A stretch of DNA of 64,000 nucleotides. Source: Sarcophilus harrisii. Taxonomy: Eukaryota > Chordata > Mammalia > Dasyuromorphia > Dasyuridae. The stretch lies in the NCBI RefSeq assembly GCF_902635505.1, contig NC_045430.1, positions 25,345,064 through 25,409,063 on the forward strand. Reading direction: 5' to 3'. The notes beneath the pieces were generated by a model, which saw only the letters and a list, made by a program, of their open reading frames with translations, did no database searches and was not told the DNA's origin. The translations under genes and the position numbers were made by a program. Positions 30,790 to 41,490 of the stretch are shown here, piece by piece. The number at the start of each line of letters is the position of its first letter. The first letter of the stretch is position 1.

Positions 30790-31100
30790 TCTAAAAAGAG
30801 AGAACTTATATTCTCTTGGACAGCCATTGGGTGTAGTAGAAAAAGCATGATCTTTAGAGGTTAATGCTGAGATCAGATGATGACCTGATTTGTACTCAGG
30901 AAATCCCTGGAGCCAGAAGATCTGGAGCCAGTCATTGCTCAACCACTGTCACTGTCTATGTTTATAGTATGAGAAGCAGAATGTCACAGTGAATGGAGAT
31001 TATTAATGGAGTCATTAAGAGGCAAGTTTAAGTCCTACCTGTAACACACTATGTAGCACTGGGAAAATAATTGTTTTAAAGTATACTAGGAAGATTTTTA
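30790..31100. mobile_element. MIR-like scraps
   Basis: AGTCATTGCTCAACCACTGT and AGTGAATGGAGATTATTAAT suggest worn MIR/SINE pieces; borders unclear. 31320-31340 is a short (TTG)n run. 31100-31830 is otherwise unassigned. Confidence 0.35.
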
Positions 31101-31829
31101 AAGTTAGAAGTTGCAGAGAAGGAGAAAACCTGTGTGGGTTTTCTTACTTGAGAATTCCATTGGCCATTAAAATCATAGGTCTAGTCCCTCTGCCTATCCA
31201 AATGATAACCAGATTCTGGTAAGGCAACATATTTTTATGATATTTAATTTTAACAATTGGATGGGAACATTTTTTTAGATTTAAATCATTCCACTAGGAA
31301 CTCTGGGGCTTGCTTTTTGTTGTTGTTGTTGTTGTTCCTGCCAAATCTTCCATTATGATAATTTAAATTTACTCACATTCCCCTTCTTCAACTCTCACCT
31401 ACTTCTCAAACCTGTCTTTTCTTGCCTGTGAGATTCTTGTTAAACATCATCACTACCCTTAGCCACAAACTTCTCCTCTTTCCCCGTCCTGCAGTCTCAT
31501 CATGTAAACTTAATCCTCATCATTCTCAGGATAATTTCAGCTCTTTTCAAGTCTTTACTTGATTTCATTGTGCTCTCTGAAACCTCTGTTCCAAGATGCC
31601 CTTGAGCAATCTTCTAGTTTCCCAATTTAGAGATCTGGCTTTCTCCTAAGGACACCATTCTCCTGGAAGACCTTATAGTTAGAGATCACTCCTGCCATTC
31701 CCTGCCAGGAGACAGAGAGATTGCTATACTCCTTGATCCCTGTTGCTGTTTTTAGTCTCATAGGATAAATTCAAGATTATTGTAGTCTGGAAAAAACTCT
31801 TTTTGTCTGGCCTAAATGTTCTCTAACAA

Positions 31830-32130
31830 TCTGTTTCCTAGCCATGCTTCTTCCTTTGCTTGGTAAGTCTTAACTTCTGCTTTGCCCTCTTTGAGGGCAA
31901 ATCTCTTTCCCAATATCTGAACCTATTTTAAGAAGTTTTCAGCTTGAACTTTTTAGTTTCCTAATTAATTGGTGCTTCTCTCCCTGTAATACAAGTAATT
32001 GGAAATCTATCTGAGATCTAGAATGTAGGAACCTTTTGAGGGTAGGAAATAATCGGGCCTTTCTTTTCTCTCCAGTATCCTTATGGACCCAGAAATTGTC
32101 AGAAAGAAACACTTAATCGATACTTGTTGA
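31830..32130 (+). mobile_element. L2 LINE 3' end
   Basis: CTAGAATGTAGGAACCTTTT, TCTCTCCAGTATCCTTATG, ACACTTAATCGATACTTGTT, GATTGATGGA: sense L2 terminus. Confidence 0.65.
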
Positions 32131-32149
32131 TTGATGGACTGGACTGATT

Positions 32150-32850
32150 TTGATGTCTCACTATGAGGGATCAAATCTCAGCTCTATCATGAACTACTTA
32201 CATTATCTTGGGACAAATCACTTAACTGTAGGTCTCAGTTAATCTCTGCAATAGGAAGGACTTCAAGCTCTGTTCCAATATACTGACTTCACAGTTCCTT
32301 GTTTTCCCATCTGTTCCAAGCACTGATAAGCATGGCCACATTTTGGACTTTCTCACTAAGCACAGGTGCTTCTTCAAAAATTTCAAATATAAAATTCCCC
32401 TTTTAGACCGCAACCTCTATTTATATGGTACAGTGGACTTAGAGTCAGTGGCCCTGGGTTCAAATTTCACCTTTGCAGCTTACTACCTATGGAACCTTGG
32501 GTAAGTAACAACCTTCCTGAGCCTGCTTTCTCACCTATAAAAAGAGAATATTAGACAAGATATCTCTAGCTCTTCTTATACCTTTAAATCTGTTCATCTT
32601 TCCCATTTTCCCCTCTCAAAGAGAATGGAATGAAGCAAATAAGTGTTTATATATCTACAAATGTTATCTCATTTGAGCTTTATTGAGTTTGCTTGGTAGC
32701 TACCCATTTTACATTTGAAAAAATAGAGGTAGAAATTTTACCTTTTACAAGGTTGTATAACTAGTAAATATCTGAAGTCAGATTGGAACTCAGTTCTTCC
32801 CAATGTCAGCCCAATACTTGAACCATTGTGCCACATAGCTGTCCAACATT
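32150..32850. mobile_element. Three MIR/MIR3 elements
   Basis: 32150-32290 (+) MIR3 (AATCACTTAACTGTAGGTCT, CTTCAAGCTCTGTTCC); 32420-32600 (+) MIR3 (CCTGGGTTCAAATTTCACCT, AGATATCTCTAGCTCTTC); 32640-32850 (-) MIR (ACCATTGTGCCACATAGCTG at the head). Confidence 0.65.
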
Positions 32851-33325
32851 TTTCCTTATTCCATCATCTCTTCTCTGCCTTAATTTGTCTTCCTGTTGAG
32901 ATTGGACACCCTTTCTCTTCTGTAACTTCCACCATGGTGCCTGCTTCTCTGATTGATCAGCGCCTCAGGTCACCCAGCTGTATTTATGCAAGTTGTAGCC
33001 AGGCTTTCTATTTCTGTTTCTTTTTGTTTTGTTTTTTTGCTATCTTTGGTCTGGCTCAAATACTTTCCACATATTGTTTTCCAATTCTGGAACCATAAGC
33101 AAATTAATACCATCAATGCTACTGGAAAGGGGGTGTCTATCTACTCCCCTATGGCCCCACTCACCATCACTGGAATTTTCCAAAGCAGAACACTTGGCCA
33201 GCCCTGGACAATACTTCCCTATGTGGTCTCCCCCTACTAAAATATAAGCATCTCAAGGACAAATGATGGGTCTCTAGCGCTTGTCCCCAGAATTTCCTCT
33301 TCCTAAAAAACAGAAAAGGAGGAGA
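32851..33325. other. Unassigned intergenic DNA
   Basis: Pyrimidine-rich on the plus strand; 33195-33260 could be a worn LINE tail. No gene features. Confidence 0.35.
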
Positions 33326-34231
33326 TGATGGATCAGAGCCAAAGGTTTACTCAAAACTAGCTAAGGAATATAGAGCAATAAAATCTCTTATCTATTGCTC
33401 CTTATTTATTCTCTGCAAAACAAACAAACAAACAAACAAAAAAACCCATCCTGTCTGATTGACTATACCTTGGTAAAAGACATCCTGTCTTCTTACATGG
33501 ATGAAAAGACATCTTGGCTCCTTTTTATCTCTCTTTCACAATTTTCAACCTTGTAGGCTGTTAGCTTGTTAGCTCAACCCAAAAATTTCGGTATATAAAG
33601 CTCTCCTTGAACTATTTTTAATTTTCTAGATTTCCTTTAGAGACTAGTGTTATGATTCTTACAAGGTACTAAGACAGTGGAACTGATAGAGACAATAATT
33701 ATCTAATTTAGCACAGTACTTAACAGTTCTCTAGTTCACTAACTTAGTACTTATTAGAGTTCCACAAGATTCACACCTTTAAGAGAGCATATATAAGGAG
33801 GAGCCCACTAAAGGGCAAGCTCACTAAAACACAAGCCCACTCTCAGAGGTGGAAACAGATTCATTCCATTTCCACATTTGTGCTGGCTGGAGGTTGAAGC
33901 TGGCAGGGGCAAAGGATTAGTGGCAGGAGCTCTTGGAACCAAGGAGAGAGATAGGCCTTTAAGAAAACTAACTGAGCCCAAGGAAGGACAAGACTTGGAC
34001 GGAGACAATAAAGGATTTGGACTCCTGGCTGCATTTGAGGTAATTATTACTCTGAACTGAAACGAAGGCTGCTCCCAGAAGCCCCCCAAGAAACCTGCTC
34101 CCAGAGAACATTATATTTTAGAGAAGAACATTACAGACTAGCTTATCAGCTATGGCATAAATAAACTTTTTTGTGACTTTAAGAGAATTTCTTAGAATTT
34201 TTTAAAACCTTGAACCATGTTTTCTCACACA
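33326..34231 (+). mobile_element. ERV LTR (family C), split by a family B solo LTR
   Basis: 33326-33647 and 34142-34231 together resemble the family C LTRs at 35785 and 36799: TCTATTGCTCCTTATTTATT, ACATCCTGTCTTCTTACATG, CGGTATATAAAGCTCTCC (TATA-like), then CATAAATAAACTTTTTTGTG (polyadenylation signal). Interrupted at GACTAG by 33648-34135. A (CAAA)n run lies at 33419-33440. A fossil. Confidence 0.8.
33648..34135 (+). mobile_element. Solo LTR family B, 6-bp TSD
   Basis: 488 bp, starting TGTTATGATTC and ending GAACATTACA, flanked by GACTAG at 33642-33647 and 34136-34141. TATA-like CATATATAAGGAGG and GACAATAAAGGATTTGG mark promoter and polyadenylation signal. A 6-bp duplication is usual for class II ERVs. 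No internal sequence; a fossil solo LTR younger than its family C host. Confidence 0.92.
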
Positions 34232-34484
34232 CTTAATGAGAATTGTCTTCACATTTGTATTTGTATCTACAATGCTTGGCACAGAGCTTGGAACACAGTA
34301 AGAGATTAATAAAGGCTTATTCATTCATTCGTTTATGGTCATTTTTAAGAAAGCTTCTTAAACTCTCAAGATTCCTTTGCCCTTCAGTGATGACCCCATT
34401 GTCTTCCCTTAGAATGTTGCTCAGGTAGCTGGAGAAAGTCACAAAGTCAAGTTTGCTCAGTTAATGCACAGGCTTTTATTTATT

Positions 34485-34646
34485 AAGAGCTTGTTGTTGG
34501 TTGTTGTGTGCTGGGTACAATGCCAAGTACTGAGAATACAAGGAAAGGCAAAAAGTAAAATTTTAAAAATCCATGCCCTCAATGAGACCACATTTTAATG
34601 GGGGAAAGAAATATGCAGAAATGAGGGAAAAGAGAAAGAAAGAGAA

Positions 34647-34702
<56 letters not shown>

Positions 34703-34990
34703 GAGGGAGGGAGGGAGAGAAGAGGAGAGGAAGGAGGAGAGGAGGAAAGGAGAGAAGAAGAAAGAGGGAGAGAGAGAGAAAGAGAGAGAGATAGAGGGAG
34801 AGAATGTACATATGTGCATGAGCATGTTCATGTATGTGTGCACATCAGTATCGAGATGATGATAGAGTTCATGGGAGCCAAAGAGATGACCAAGTGAAAT
34901 AGTATAAAGACAAAGAAGAAGAAGGCCCAGAACAGAGCCTTAGTGGCTATATGTACCATTAGCTTCCATCCTTGATACTCTATCTTCTCT
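34485..34990 (-). mobile_element. L2 LINE with expanded GA tract
   Basis: Reversed L2 (AATGCCAAGTACTGAGAATA at left; CATGGGAGCCAAAGAGATGA and AAGGCCCAGAACAGAGCCTT at right) with 34620-34802 occupied by purine-only GA/GGGA/AGGA repeats. Confidence 0.7.
34620..34802. repeat. (GA)n-rich purine tract
   Basis: About 180 bp of almost pure G/A on the plus strand, including a (GA)n run near 34656-34700 and (GGGA)n near 34700-34717. Confidence 0.95.
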
Positions 34991-35164
34991 AGGTTGTCAT
35001 GAACCTATGGTGTTTTATTCTTCTCCCACCTTTCTGAGCATTCCTCAGTCTACTTTTCTGGATCTTCACAGACTCCAGGATGCAGAGAAGCTGCCAACAT
35101 GCATTGACAGAAGGAACTCCTTTTACTAGTGTCATCACAGTAATAGCCACTCTCCTTATCTTTT

Positions 35165-35300
35165 TTCCTACTTCAAGAAGTGTTGCTATTAAGATTTTGA
35201 TTTATATGGTATCACTGATCTCCTTGGAACTTATATTCAAAAATGGGATCATTGGGTAAAAAGTTAGCAACTTTTCTTACATTATATCAAATTGCAACAT
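35165..35300 (-). mobile_element. Old L1 ORF2 fragment
   Basis: AACTTATATTCAAAAATGGG, ATCATTGGGTAAAAAGTTAG, ATATCAAATTGCAAC: reversed, diverged L1 C-terminal module. The rest of 34991-35780 is unassigned. Confidence 0.5.
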
Positions 35301-35784
35301 CTAACTAAGAACAACTAAACAAATTCACAGAGGAGCACTAAGCTACTTAGAAATAACAACAGCCTATGAGCATTGTCTTTGTGGTAACTTTCCGAGACAT
35401 GTCATCGACACTTAGAAACGGCTACAGATTGATTGCCTCTACTCCATCAGGAACTGGATGTCCTTCCACTCTTCCCATAGTTCATAACGATTTGTAAATT
35501 TATTTGTGAACACATATTCAGGTTATAAGAATATATGATTCATCTCATTGCTGTTTTTAGAACTGTGATTTAATCAATGTATAGATATCCTGGAAATTTC
35601 CCTCTTCAGCAACATCTGTGTAATTTATAGCCTTAATTTATAACCTAGGTTTGCCCATTTATATGTCATGAACTTCTTTAGCCATCTGGGGAAATCTATG
35701 TATGGGAAAAAAAATCCCTCATTTTGAGAATTCTTCTCAGAATATTTTTTTAAATGCATAACATAAAATACACAGAATTGATAA

Positions 35785-36150
35785 ATCAGAGCAGAACCTC
35801 TTATCTGTTGCTCCTTATTTATCCACTGCAAAAACAACAAAAATCTTATCCTGTCTGATTGACCTTGCTAAAAAGATATCCCGCCTTCTTATCTGGATGA
35901 AAAGATATCCTGGGTTTTTCTTTAGCTCTCTTTTACACTTTATACCCTTGCTGACTGTTAGCCTGCTAACTAAGCCTCACATTGTCAGTATGTAAGGCTC
36001 TCCCCAAACTATTTCTAACATATTAGATTTTCTTTAGAGACATCAAGTATAACATAAATAAACTCTTTTATGATTTTAAGAGAATCTCTTTGAATTCTTT
36101 CAAACTATGAAGTATGACTTTCATACACTTCAGGATTATTAAGGAAATCA
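35785..36150 (+). mobile_element. ERV LTR, family C
   Basis: CTCTTATCTGTTGCTCCTTA, TTATCCTGTCTGATTGACC, GACTGTTAGCCTGCTAACTA, CATAAATAAACTCTTTTATG, CTTTGAATTCTTTCAAACTA. Same orientation as the neighbouring copies. A fossil; no internal region recognised. Confidence 0.8.
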
Positions 36151-36279
36151 ATTATTCCAAAACATATATCTAAATATTAAAAAAAAAAAAAAACAAGTTA
36201 ATGGGCTCAGGGGGTTAAAAATCCATGCTTTAGAAAGATGGCTAGATACAATGAATATATATGTGTATGTATATGTGTG

Positions 36280-36525
36280 TAATTTACTATGTATCAAGCA
36301 TTATGTTAAGTAAACACTTTATAATTATCTCATTTGATCCTCACAACAACCTTGGGAGGTAGGAACTATTATTATCCTATTATTCAGAGGAAGAAACTGA
36401 GACAAATAGAAGTGAATTGACTTGCCCAGGGTCACACAGCTGGTAGGTATCTAACACCATATTTGACCTCCGTCTTCCTCACTCCAGGGTTGATGCTCTG
36501 TCCACTGTGCCACCTAGATCATAGA
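36280..36525 (-). mobile_element. CORE-SINE, nearly complete
   Basis: Reversed: AATTATCTCATTTGATCCTC, ACAACAACCTTGGGAGGTAG, CTTGCCCAGGGTCACACAGC, CTCTGTCCACTGTGCCACCT. Confidence 0.85.
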
Positions 36526-36700
36526 CTCATAAGTCTCAAAATGGATGGGATCTTAGAAATGATTCCCTAGTTTTATAAATGAGGTAACAGAGAACCAGAG
36601 AAGTGAAATGCCTTGCCAAGGTCACCCTGATATTCAATGACAAATGACAAAGTGAGGCTTAAACTCAAGATTTTTTGTCTCCAAGACTGGTCATGCATTG
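36526..36700 (-). mobile_element. MIR3-like element
   Basis: ATCATAGACTCATAAGTCTC, GTTTTATAAATGAGGTAACA, GAGAAGTGAAATGCCTTGCC: reversed MIR3. Confidence 0.65.
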
Positions 36701-36798
36701 AGTATACCATTCATTCTTGGAAAATGGACACTCTGTCCCTCAATGATTTGTCCAGTTTTTTTGCCTTTGATAGCACATTGCATATTTAGTAGCCTTAT

Positions 36799-37160
36799 TG
36801 ATGAGTCAGAACCACAGATCTACTCAAAACTGCATATGCTAAGGAATATGGAGCAATAAAATTTCTTATTTGTTGCTCCTTATTTGTCCCCTATAAAAAC
36901 TCCATCCTGCCTGATAGACAATACCTTGCTAAAAGACATCCTGGCTCCTCCCTTATCTATATCTTGCTTTCTCCATGTAGGCTGTTAGCCTGCTAGCTAA
37001 TCCCCAAACTTCAGTATATAAAACTCTCCCAAACTTCCTCTAATTGCTAGATTATCTTAGAGACTAATTTGTCAGCTATGGAATGAATAAACTCTTTTGT
37101 GATTGTAAGAGAATCTCTTTGAATTCTTTCAAACTAACTAGAAACCATGACTCTCAAGCA
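36799..37160 (+). mobile_element. ERV LTR, family C
   Basis: About 362 bp from TGATGAGTCAGAACC to ..CTCTCAAGCA. Contains TTGTTGCTCCTTATTTGTCC, CAGTATATAAAACTCTCCC (TATA-like) and GAATGAATAAACTCTTTTGT. CTTAT occurs on both sides (36794-36798, 37161-37165), a possible 5-bp TSD; but all three family C copies have CTT at that point, so the right border is uncertain. Confidence 0.8.
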
Positions 37161-37194
37161 CTTATGAACAATCAATTAAACAATCACCAATAAT

Positions 37195-37453
37195 ACATTT
37201 ATTATTTATTATGTATGTATGTATTATTATTATTTTGTGCCAGGCACTGGGAATACACAGACTAAAATAAAAACCATTCTTGCCTTGGAGGAACTAGAAT
37301 CAATGCTGGACACTGAGGTCCCCTCAACTTCCATTTTCTCCATTTTAAAATTTACTTGTCTTCAAAATGAAAGCATCTTGAGGGAAAGAACAATTTTATT
37401 TTATTTCTATAGCCAATATATAGTTATTTGCTTTGTATACTGTAGTTGTTAAG
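37195..37453. mobile_element. L2 3'-end fragments, reversed then sense
   Basis: 37195-37305 (-): TTTGTGCCAGGCACTGGGAA, CTTGCCTTGGAGGAACTAGA. 37315-37453 (+): CATCTTGAGGGAAAGAACAA, with the sense tail running up to the SINE at 37467. Confidence 0.5.
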
Positions 37454-37466
37454 AAATGTTTGTTGA

Positions 37467-37608
37467 GGAACAACTAGATGATGCAGCGAGCTAATCCTAG
37501 AGTCAGGAGGAGCTGAATTCAAATTTAACTTCAGCACTTGACATTGTGTGACCCTGGGCAAGTCACTTAACTGCAATTGTCATGTCAAAAAAAAAGTGTG
37601 ATGAATTA
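37467..37608 (+). mobile_element. tRNA-derived SINE with 13-bp TSD
   Basis: GGAACAACTAGATGATGCAG head, GACCCTGGGCAAGTCACTTA, A-run at about 37587. Flanked by AAATGTTTGTTGA at 37454-37466 and 37609-37621. Inserted at the 3' end of an L2. After the A-run come about 16 extra bases before the TSD. Confidence 0.88.
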
Positions 37609-37624
37609 AAATGTTTGTTGAACT

Positions 37625-38740
37625 GATGTAGCATTAATAACTACCATTTTATCTCCCATTTATACAAAATCTTTATGAGAATCATCTGTATATGAATTGA
37701 AGACATTCTCCATTTAAATTAATAGGGAACAGGTTGGCTTCTGTGATATTCAATAATGAAACACATCTTTACCATCTCTCAATTAACTTAAAGATGGAAT
37801 AAATATAAGATTCTATTGTAGATGATTAGAATGATATCTAATATTGTCATAGATTTTGCAATGATGCATTGTAAAGTGTTCCTGGGGAATTAATCAATTA
37901 ATGCAGCGTCCTCTTTGAAAAAAACATTTGGGGGACTTTTGCATTGAAAAGAAATCCTTGTTTTGTTTGGATTTTGCATAGACCACAATCACTGACCCTA
38001 ATATATACCTTGGACAAGTTTTTTTATTTCATTTTTTCTTGATCTCAATAGTTAATAGTTAATAGAACTCAATTATCTCTGTTCTCATTTTGATATGTGC
38101 CGGTGACACAACCTTGTTTGAAGATAGCCTTCTAAATTACCTTTTGTTCTTTTAAATAAAATCCTATTTTTAAAATCAACAGCAGAATATTTCATTTTTT
38201 CTGTGTGATTTTAGAGACCTTGACTGAAAATCATCTTTTAGACTGTCTATTCCTTTATCATGTTCTCAACGAGGACACTTTCATTGCATATATTGACAAC
38301 TCTCATTAAGTCTCACAGAGATGGGAAAGCAGAGTGGTATGTATTGATTGCATCAAGTTTTAGAATGTCACAAAGCCTTCTTAATGAGATCCATAATCAT
38401 TCCAAAGAGTTTGCCCGAACAATTCACACAGGAAAAGACAAGTGGATGAAGAATGCCTATTATGAAGACTGATTTGCAGCTGAATAGACCACCCCCTGAG
38501 TTATTCTGGCCAGACTGGTGCAGGCAGTGCAGATGTATGTCCAGAACTGGAGAGGAGGAAGATAACGGATTACTTTTGGGAAGCAGAATAGCACCGGCAA
38601 TCCCAAGCCACACTCTAAAAACAAACCCCATCATTTTCAACTTCAATATTCTTCTGGTGATGGTGTTTCATTGGTAATCACTATAATCAGACAAAATTCA
38701 AAATTGCAAAGGAAACTGTGGAGGAAAGCCTGCCAGCTTT
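37625..38740. other. Unassigned stretch, possibly an old LINE remnant
   Basis: About 1.1 kb without a recognised repeat. 38260-38472 (+) is open for 70 codons and reads with a hydrophilic, Lys/His-rich C-terminus (HSKEFARTIHTGKDKWMKNA). I see no start context, splice sites or family match. Confidence 0.3.
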
Positions 38741-38744
38741 GGAA

Positions 38745-38915
38745 ATAGAGAACTATTGTTTCTATCCTGGCCCTTCCACCTTCTATCAATGTGACTTAGG
38801 ATACATCATTTCACTCCCCCCCCCCCCATTCTCACTTTATTCATCTATAAAATGAGGGGAGTAAGGGATAACCCCTAAGGTTGCCATTAGCTCTGACTCT
38901 AAGAACTTATCTCAG
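38745..38915 (+). mobile_element. MIR3-like element with 12-C run
   Basis: CCTTCCACCTTCTATCAATG, then C12 at 38816-38827, then CACTTTATTCATCTATAAAA, TAAGGTTGCCATTAGCTCTG. Confidence 0.65.
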
Positions 38916-39540
38916 TTTGGTGGGCATAAGTAGAATTTAGTGTATGAAGAAAAATGTAGCTTGATGTACTACTTGAATGCAGCTGTATTTTTAAGCCAAT
39001 TCAGACAAGCCCACAACAGTTCACTGTTCAATTTTCAGTATGATTATTTAGACCCCAGAAATTGGGGATCAACAAATCAGGACTTTATCAGGGTTTATTG
39101 TTTTACTGACTGTTTGGATTTAAGAAAGTATTAGATACATAGTGTGTGTATACATAGTTGGTAAACATTCACCAGCACATCTCTTTATTGCCCTATCAAC
39201 TCTGCATGAGCCCAGTCGGAGTGCAGAAGAGGGCTCAGGGGTGACGTCATTACCAGAATGCAGGCTAATAATGATAATAGCTAGCATTATTATGGCTCTC
39301 CAGGGCTTGCCGAGTGTCTTTCATACATGCTCTCATATGAGCCTCATGGTCCCATGGTGTATATTGAGAAGTCATGCAAGAGAGATTGTCTGGGAAATAT
39401 CTGATGGAAAAGAAACGGAGAGATAGATAATATGATAGAGGGAAAACAGGAATGAACTGGGTCTCCTTAAGGATTCTGATCCTTCAATCACAGATCACCT
39501 CATATCACAGGGCAAATGACAGCTTCTCTAGGAATTAATT
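38916..39540. other. Mostly unassigned; short CORE-SINE scrap
   Basis: 39255-39330 has AATAATGATAATAGCTAGCA, a reversed CORE-SINE tail. The remainder is unassigned. Confidence 0.35.
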
Positions 39541-39840
39541 TCCTTAGATGTAGAATGAATGAGTTGGGTTTGAGTAGCTCTAAATCTATGCTTCTGTGAC
39601 ACTGAATGACCTCTGAGAGCCTTTCCTAAATCTATGACGCTGGGACTTTAATTGACTTCTGTCTGTTCCACTGTAGCTGCTTGGGGTTATGACCCTATTC
39701 TAAGATCCCTTCTACGTCCAGATCTATAATAATGAGACCCTACTTGATCTTTAAGTCTCTGCTGGCTTGCTATCTATGTTCCTATCACCTTAGATGACTT
39801 CTAAGGTCTCTTTTAACTCTTGATTTATGACCACAGGATC
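39541..39840 (+). mobile_element. MIR3-like tails
   Basis: CCTTAGATGTAGAATGAATG, AGTAGCTCTAAATCTATGCT, CTTCTAAGGTCTCTTTTAAC: tail modules repeated about three times in 300 bp. Confidence 0.5.
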
Positions 39841-40084
39841 CTGATAAAAAGGGAAGAGATAGTCTCGTATGAAGAGTAAGGGATAACAGATAATGACCCA
39901 AATGCTATATCAGTTTCCACATAATGTTTAGATAGTAATATGGTTTCTAGATAACATGCTGTGAGGAACTATGGGAGATCATGGGCAAAAGAGCTGCACT
40001 GAATGAAAAGGCACAGATGGTCAGGGAGCTTATTGGTTGAATGCCAGTCAGAGAGAAGGGAAGGGAGAAGGAAATGAACATTTA

Positions 40085-40282
40085 TTAAGCAAACACAATG
40101 TGTCAGGCACCGTGCTAAGAGCTTTGCAAATATCTCATTTGATACAACAATCTTGGGTGATGGGTGCTATTATCTCCATTTTACAATTGAGGAAACTGAG
40201 GCAGATGGAACAGCTAGTAGTGTCTGAGGCTGAATTTGAACTCAGATTTTCCTAATTTCAGGCTCAAGGCTCTATCCACTGC
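40085..40282 (-). mobile_element. CORE-SINE, nearly complete
   Basis: AGGCACCGTGCTAAGAGCTT, TTATCTCCATTTTACAATTG, GAGGCTGAATTTGAACTCAG, GGCTCTATCCACTGCTG. Confidence 0.8.
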
Positions 40283-40556
40283 TGTGGGTCTTTGGAAAGT
40301 ATTGAAGGAGAAAAAGTAGGCAGTTCATATGGTATTTAATAACATTTCTTCGGATGTTTTTGGTTTAAGTACAGTTCATAGTCTTTTCCATTTTCTTGGT
40401 ATCTTTTTGAGATTGATCAGTGTTTTGTGTCTAGCTCAGATTTCTTCTCTATGTATTTTTTCAGATTCAGCTATTCACTGGTTTCATCGTGAGTCTATTT
40501 GTGACTTCATCACACAAATATCCCATTATCATTGCCAGAGAAAATAGATTAATATT
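40283..40556. other. Unassigned
   Basis: T-rich plus strand; no gene or repeat recognised. Confidence 0.35.
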
Positions 40557-40559
40557 ACA

Positions 40560-40624
<65 letters not shown>
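40557..40624. repeat. Compound microsatellite (AC)n(AG)n
   Basis: About 10 AC units followed by about 24 AG units. Confidence 0.97.
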
Positions 40625-40625
<1 letters not shown>

Positions 40626-41284
40626 CTGGTTTCACAGCAAATGTTTTCCTCTTCTAAGTTTTTTCTGTAAATGTCATAAATGTTAGGAGAATCTGGCTTA
40701 GAGGTATAACTCATGCTATCCTCTCTTCAGGTTTCTTTGCTCCTAATTTGCTTTCCCCCGTTTTGGGATGTGATGCTGCTGTTCTTGGTCATCTGTGAAA
40801 AGCCTTAGCAATGATCTCTAAATGAAGTATTTAAAAATGAGATTTGTGGGGATGGTAGAGTCCTGTTATGAGAATATAAAAGATCTCGATAGCTTCAATT
40901 TCTTTGCTGTTATCTACATCTCATTTTCCCCCTAGAATGAAAAACTTTTGTTTTGTTTTGTTTTGTTTTTTAAACAAAGAAGGTTACAGCTGCTATTATT
41001 GCACTCAGAGGAAATTAGCTTCTTCTATCCATTCTTAGTCACAAGAATATCTTAGTTTAAACCCCACTTCAGGAATATAATGAGATCAACTCAATTTCTT
41101 TAACTTTTATTTGCTTCTTCAAGAAGAACTTGAAAACCTTTATTTGCAAATTCTCTAAGTTTTCTAGATCTGTTGACAGTGGGACTCTAAATATGGACTT
41201 GGTTGAATTTCTCCAGTAGGGTATTAATTTATTGGTTGGTAAGTATAATTGAGCAATTAACAGTAAGTAACAATTGTCACTGTT
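40625..41284. other. Unassigned
   Basis: Contains (TTTTG)n at 40947-40970. Nothing else recognised. Confidence 0.35.
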
Positions 41285-41490
41285 TCAGTGGATAGAGCAC
41301 TAGACCTGGAGTAGGGAAAACTCGAGTTTAAATCTTGCTTCAGCCACCTATTAGCTGTGTGACCCTAGGCCAATCACTTAACCTTTGTGCCTCAGTTTCC
41401 TAATTTGTAAAATGAGGATAATAGCACCTAATTCTCACATTAAAGCACTTTGCGAACCTTAAAGTGCTATACAGTTAGCTGTTATTAAAA
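41285..41490 (+). mobile_element. CORE-SINE, nearly complete
   Basis: CAGTGGATAGAGCACTAGAC, TAGCTGTGTGACCCTAGGCC, GCCTCAGTTTCCTAATTTGT, AAAGCACTTTGCGAACCTTA. Confidence 0.85.

Noticed and set aside
34563-34843. Minus-strand Leu/Ser/Phe frames
   Set aside because: Produced by the GA tract; not coding.
33326-37165. A provirus bounded by family C LTRs
   Set aside because: The intervals between the LTRs contain L2, L1, MIR and SINE sequence and no recognisable retroviral interior, so solo fossils are the simpler reading.
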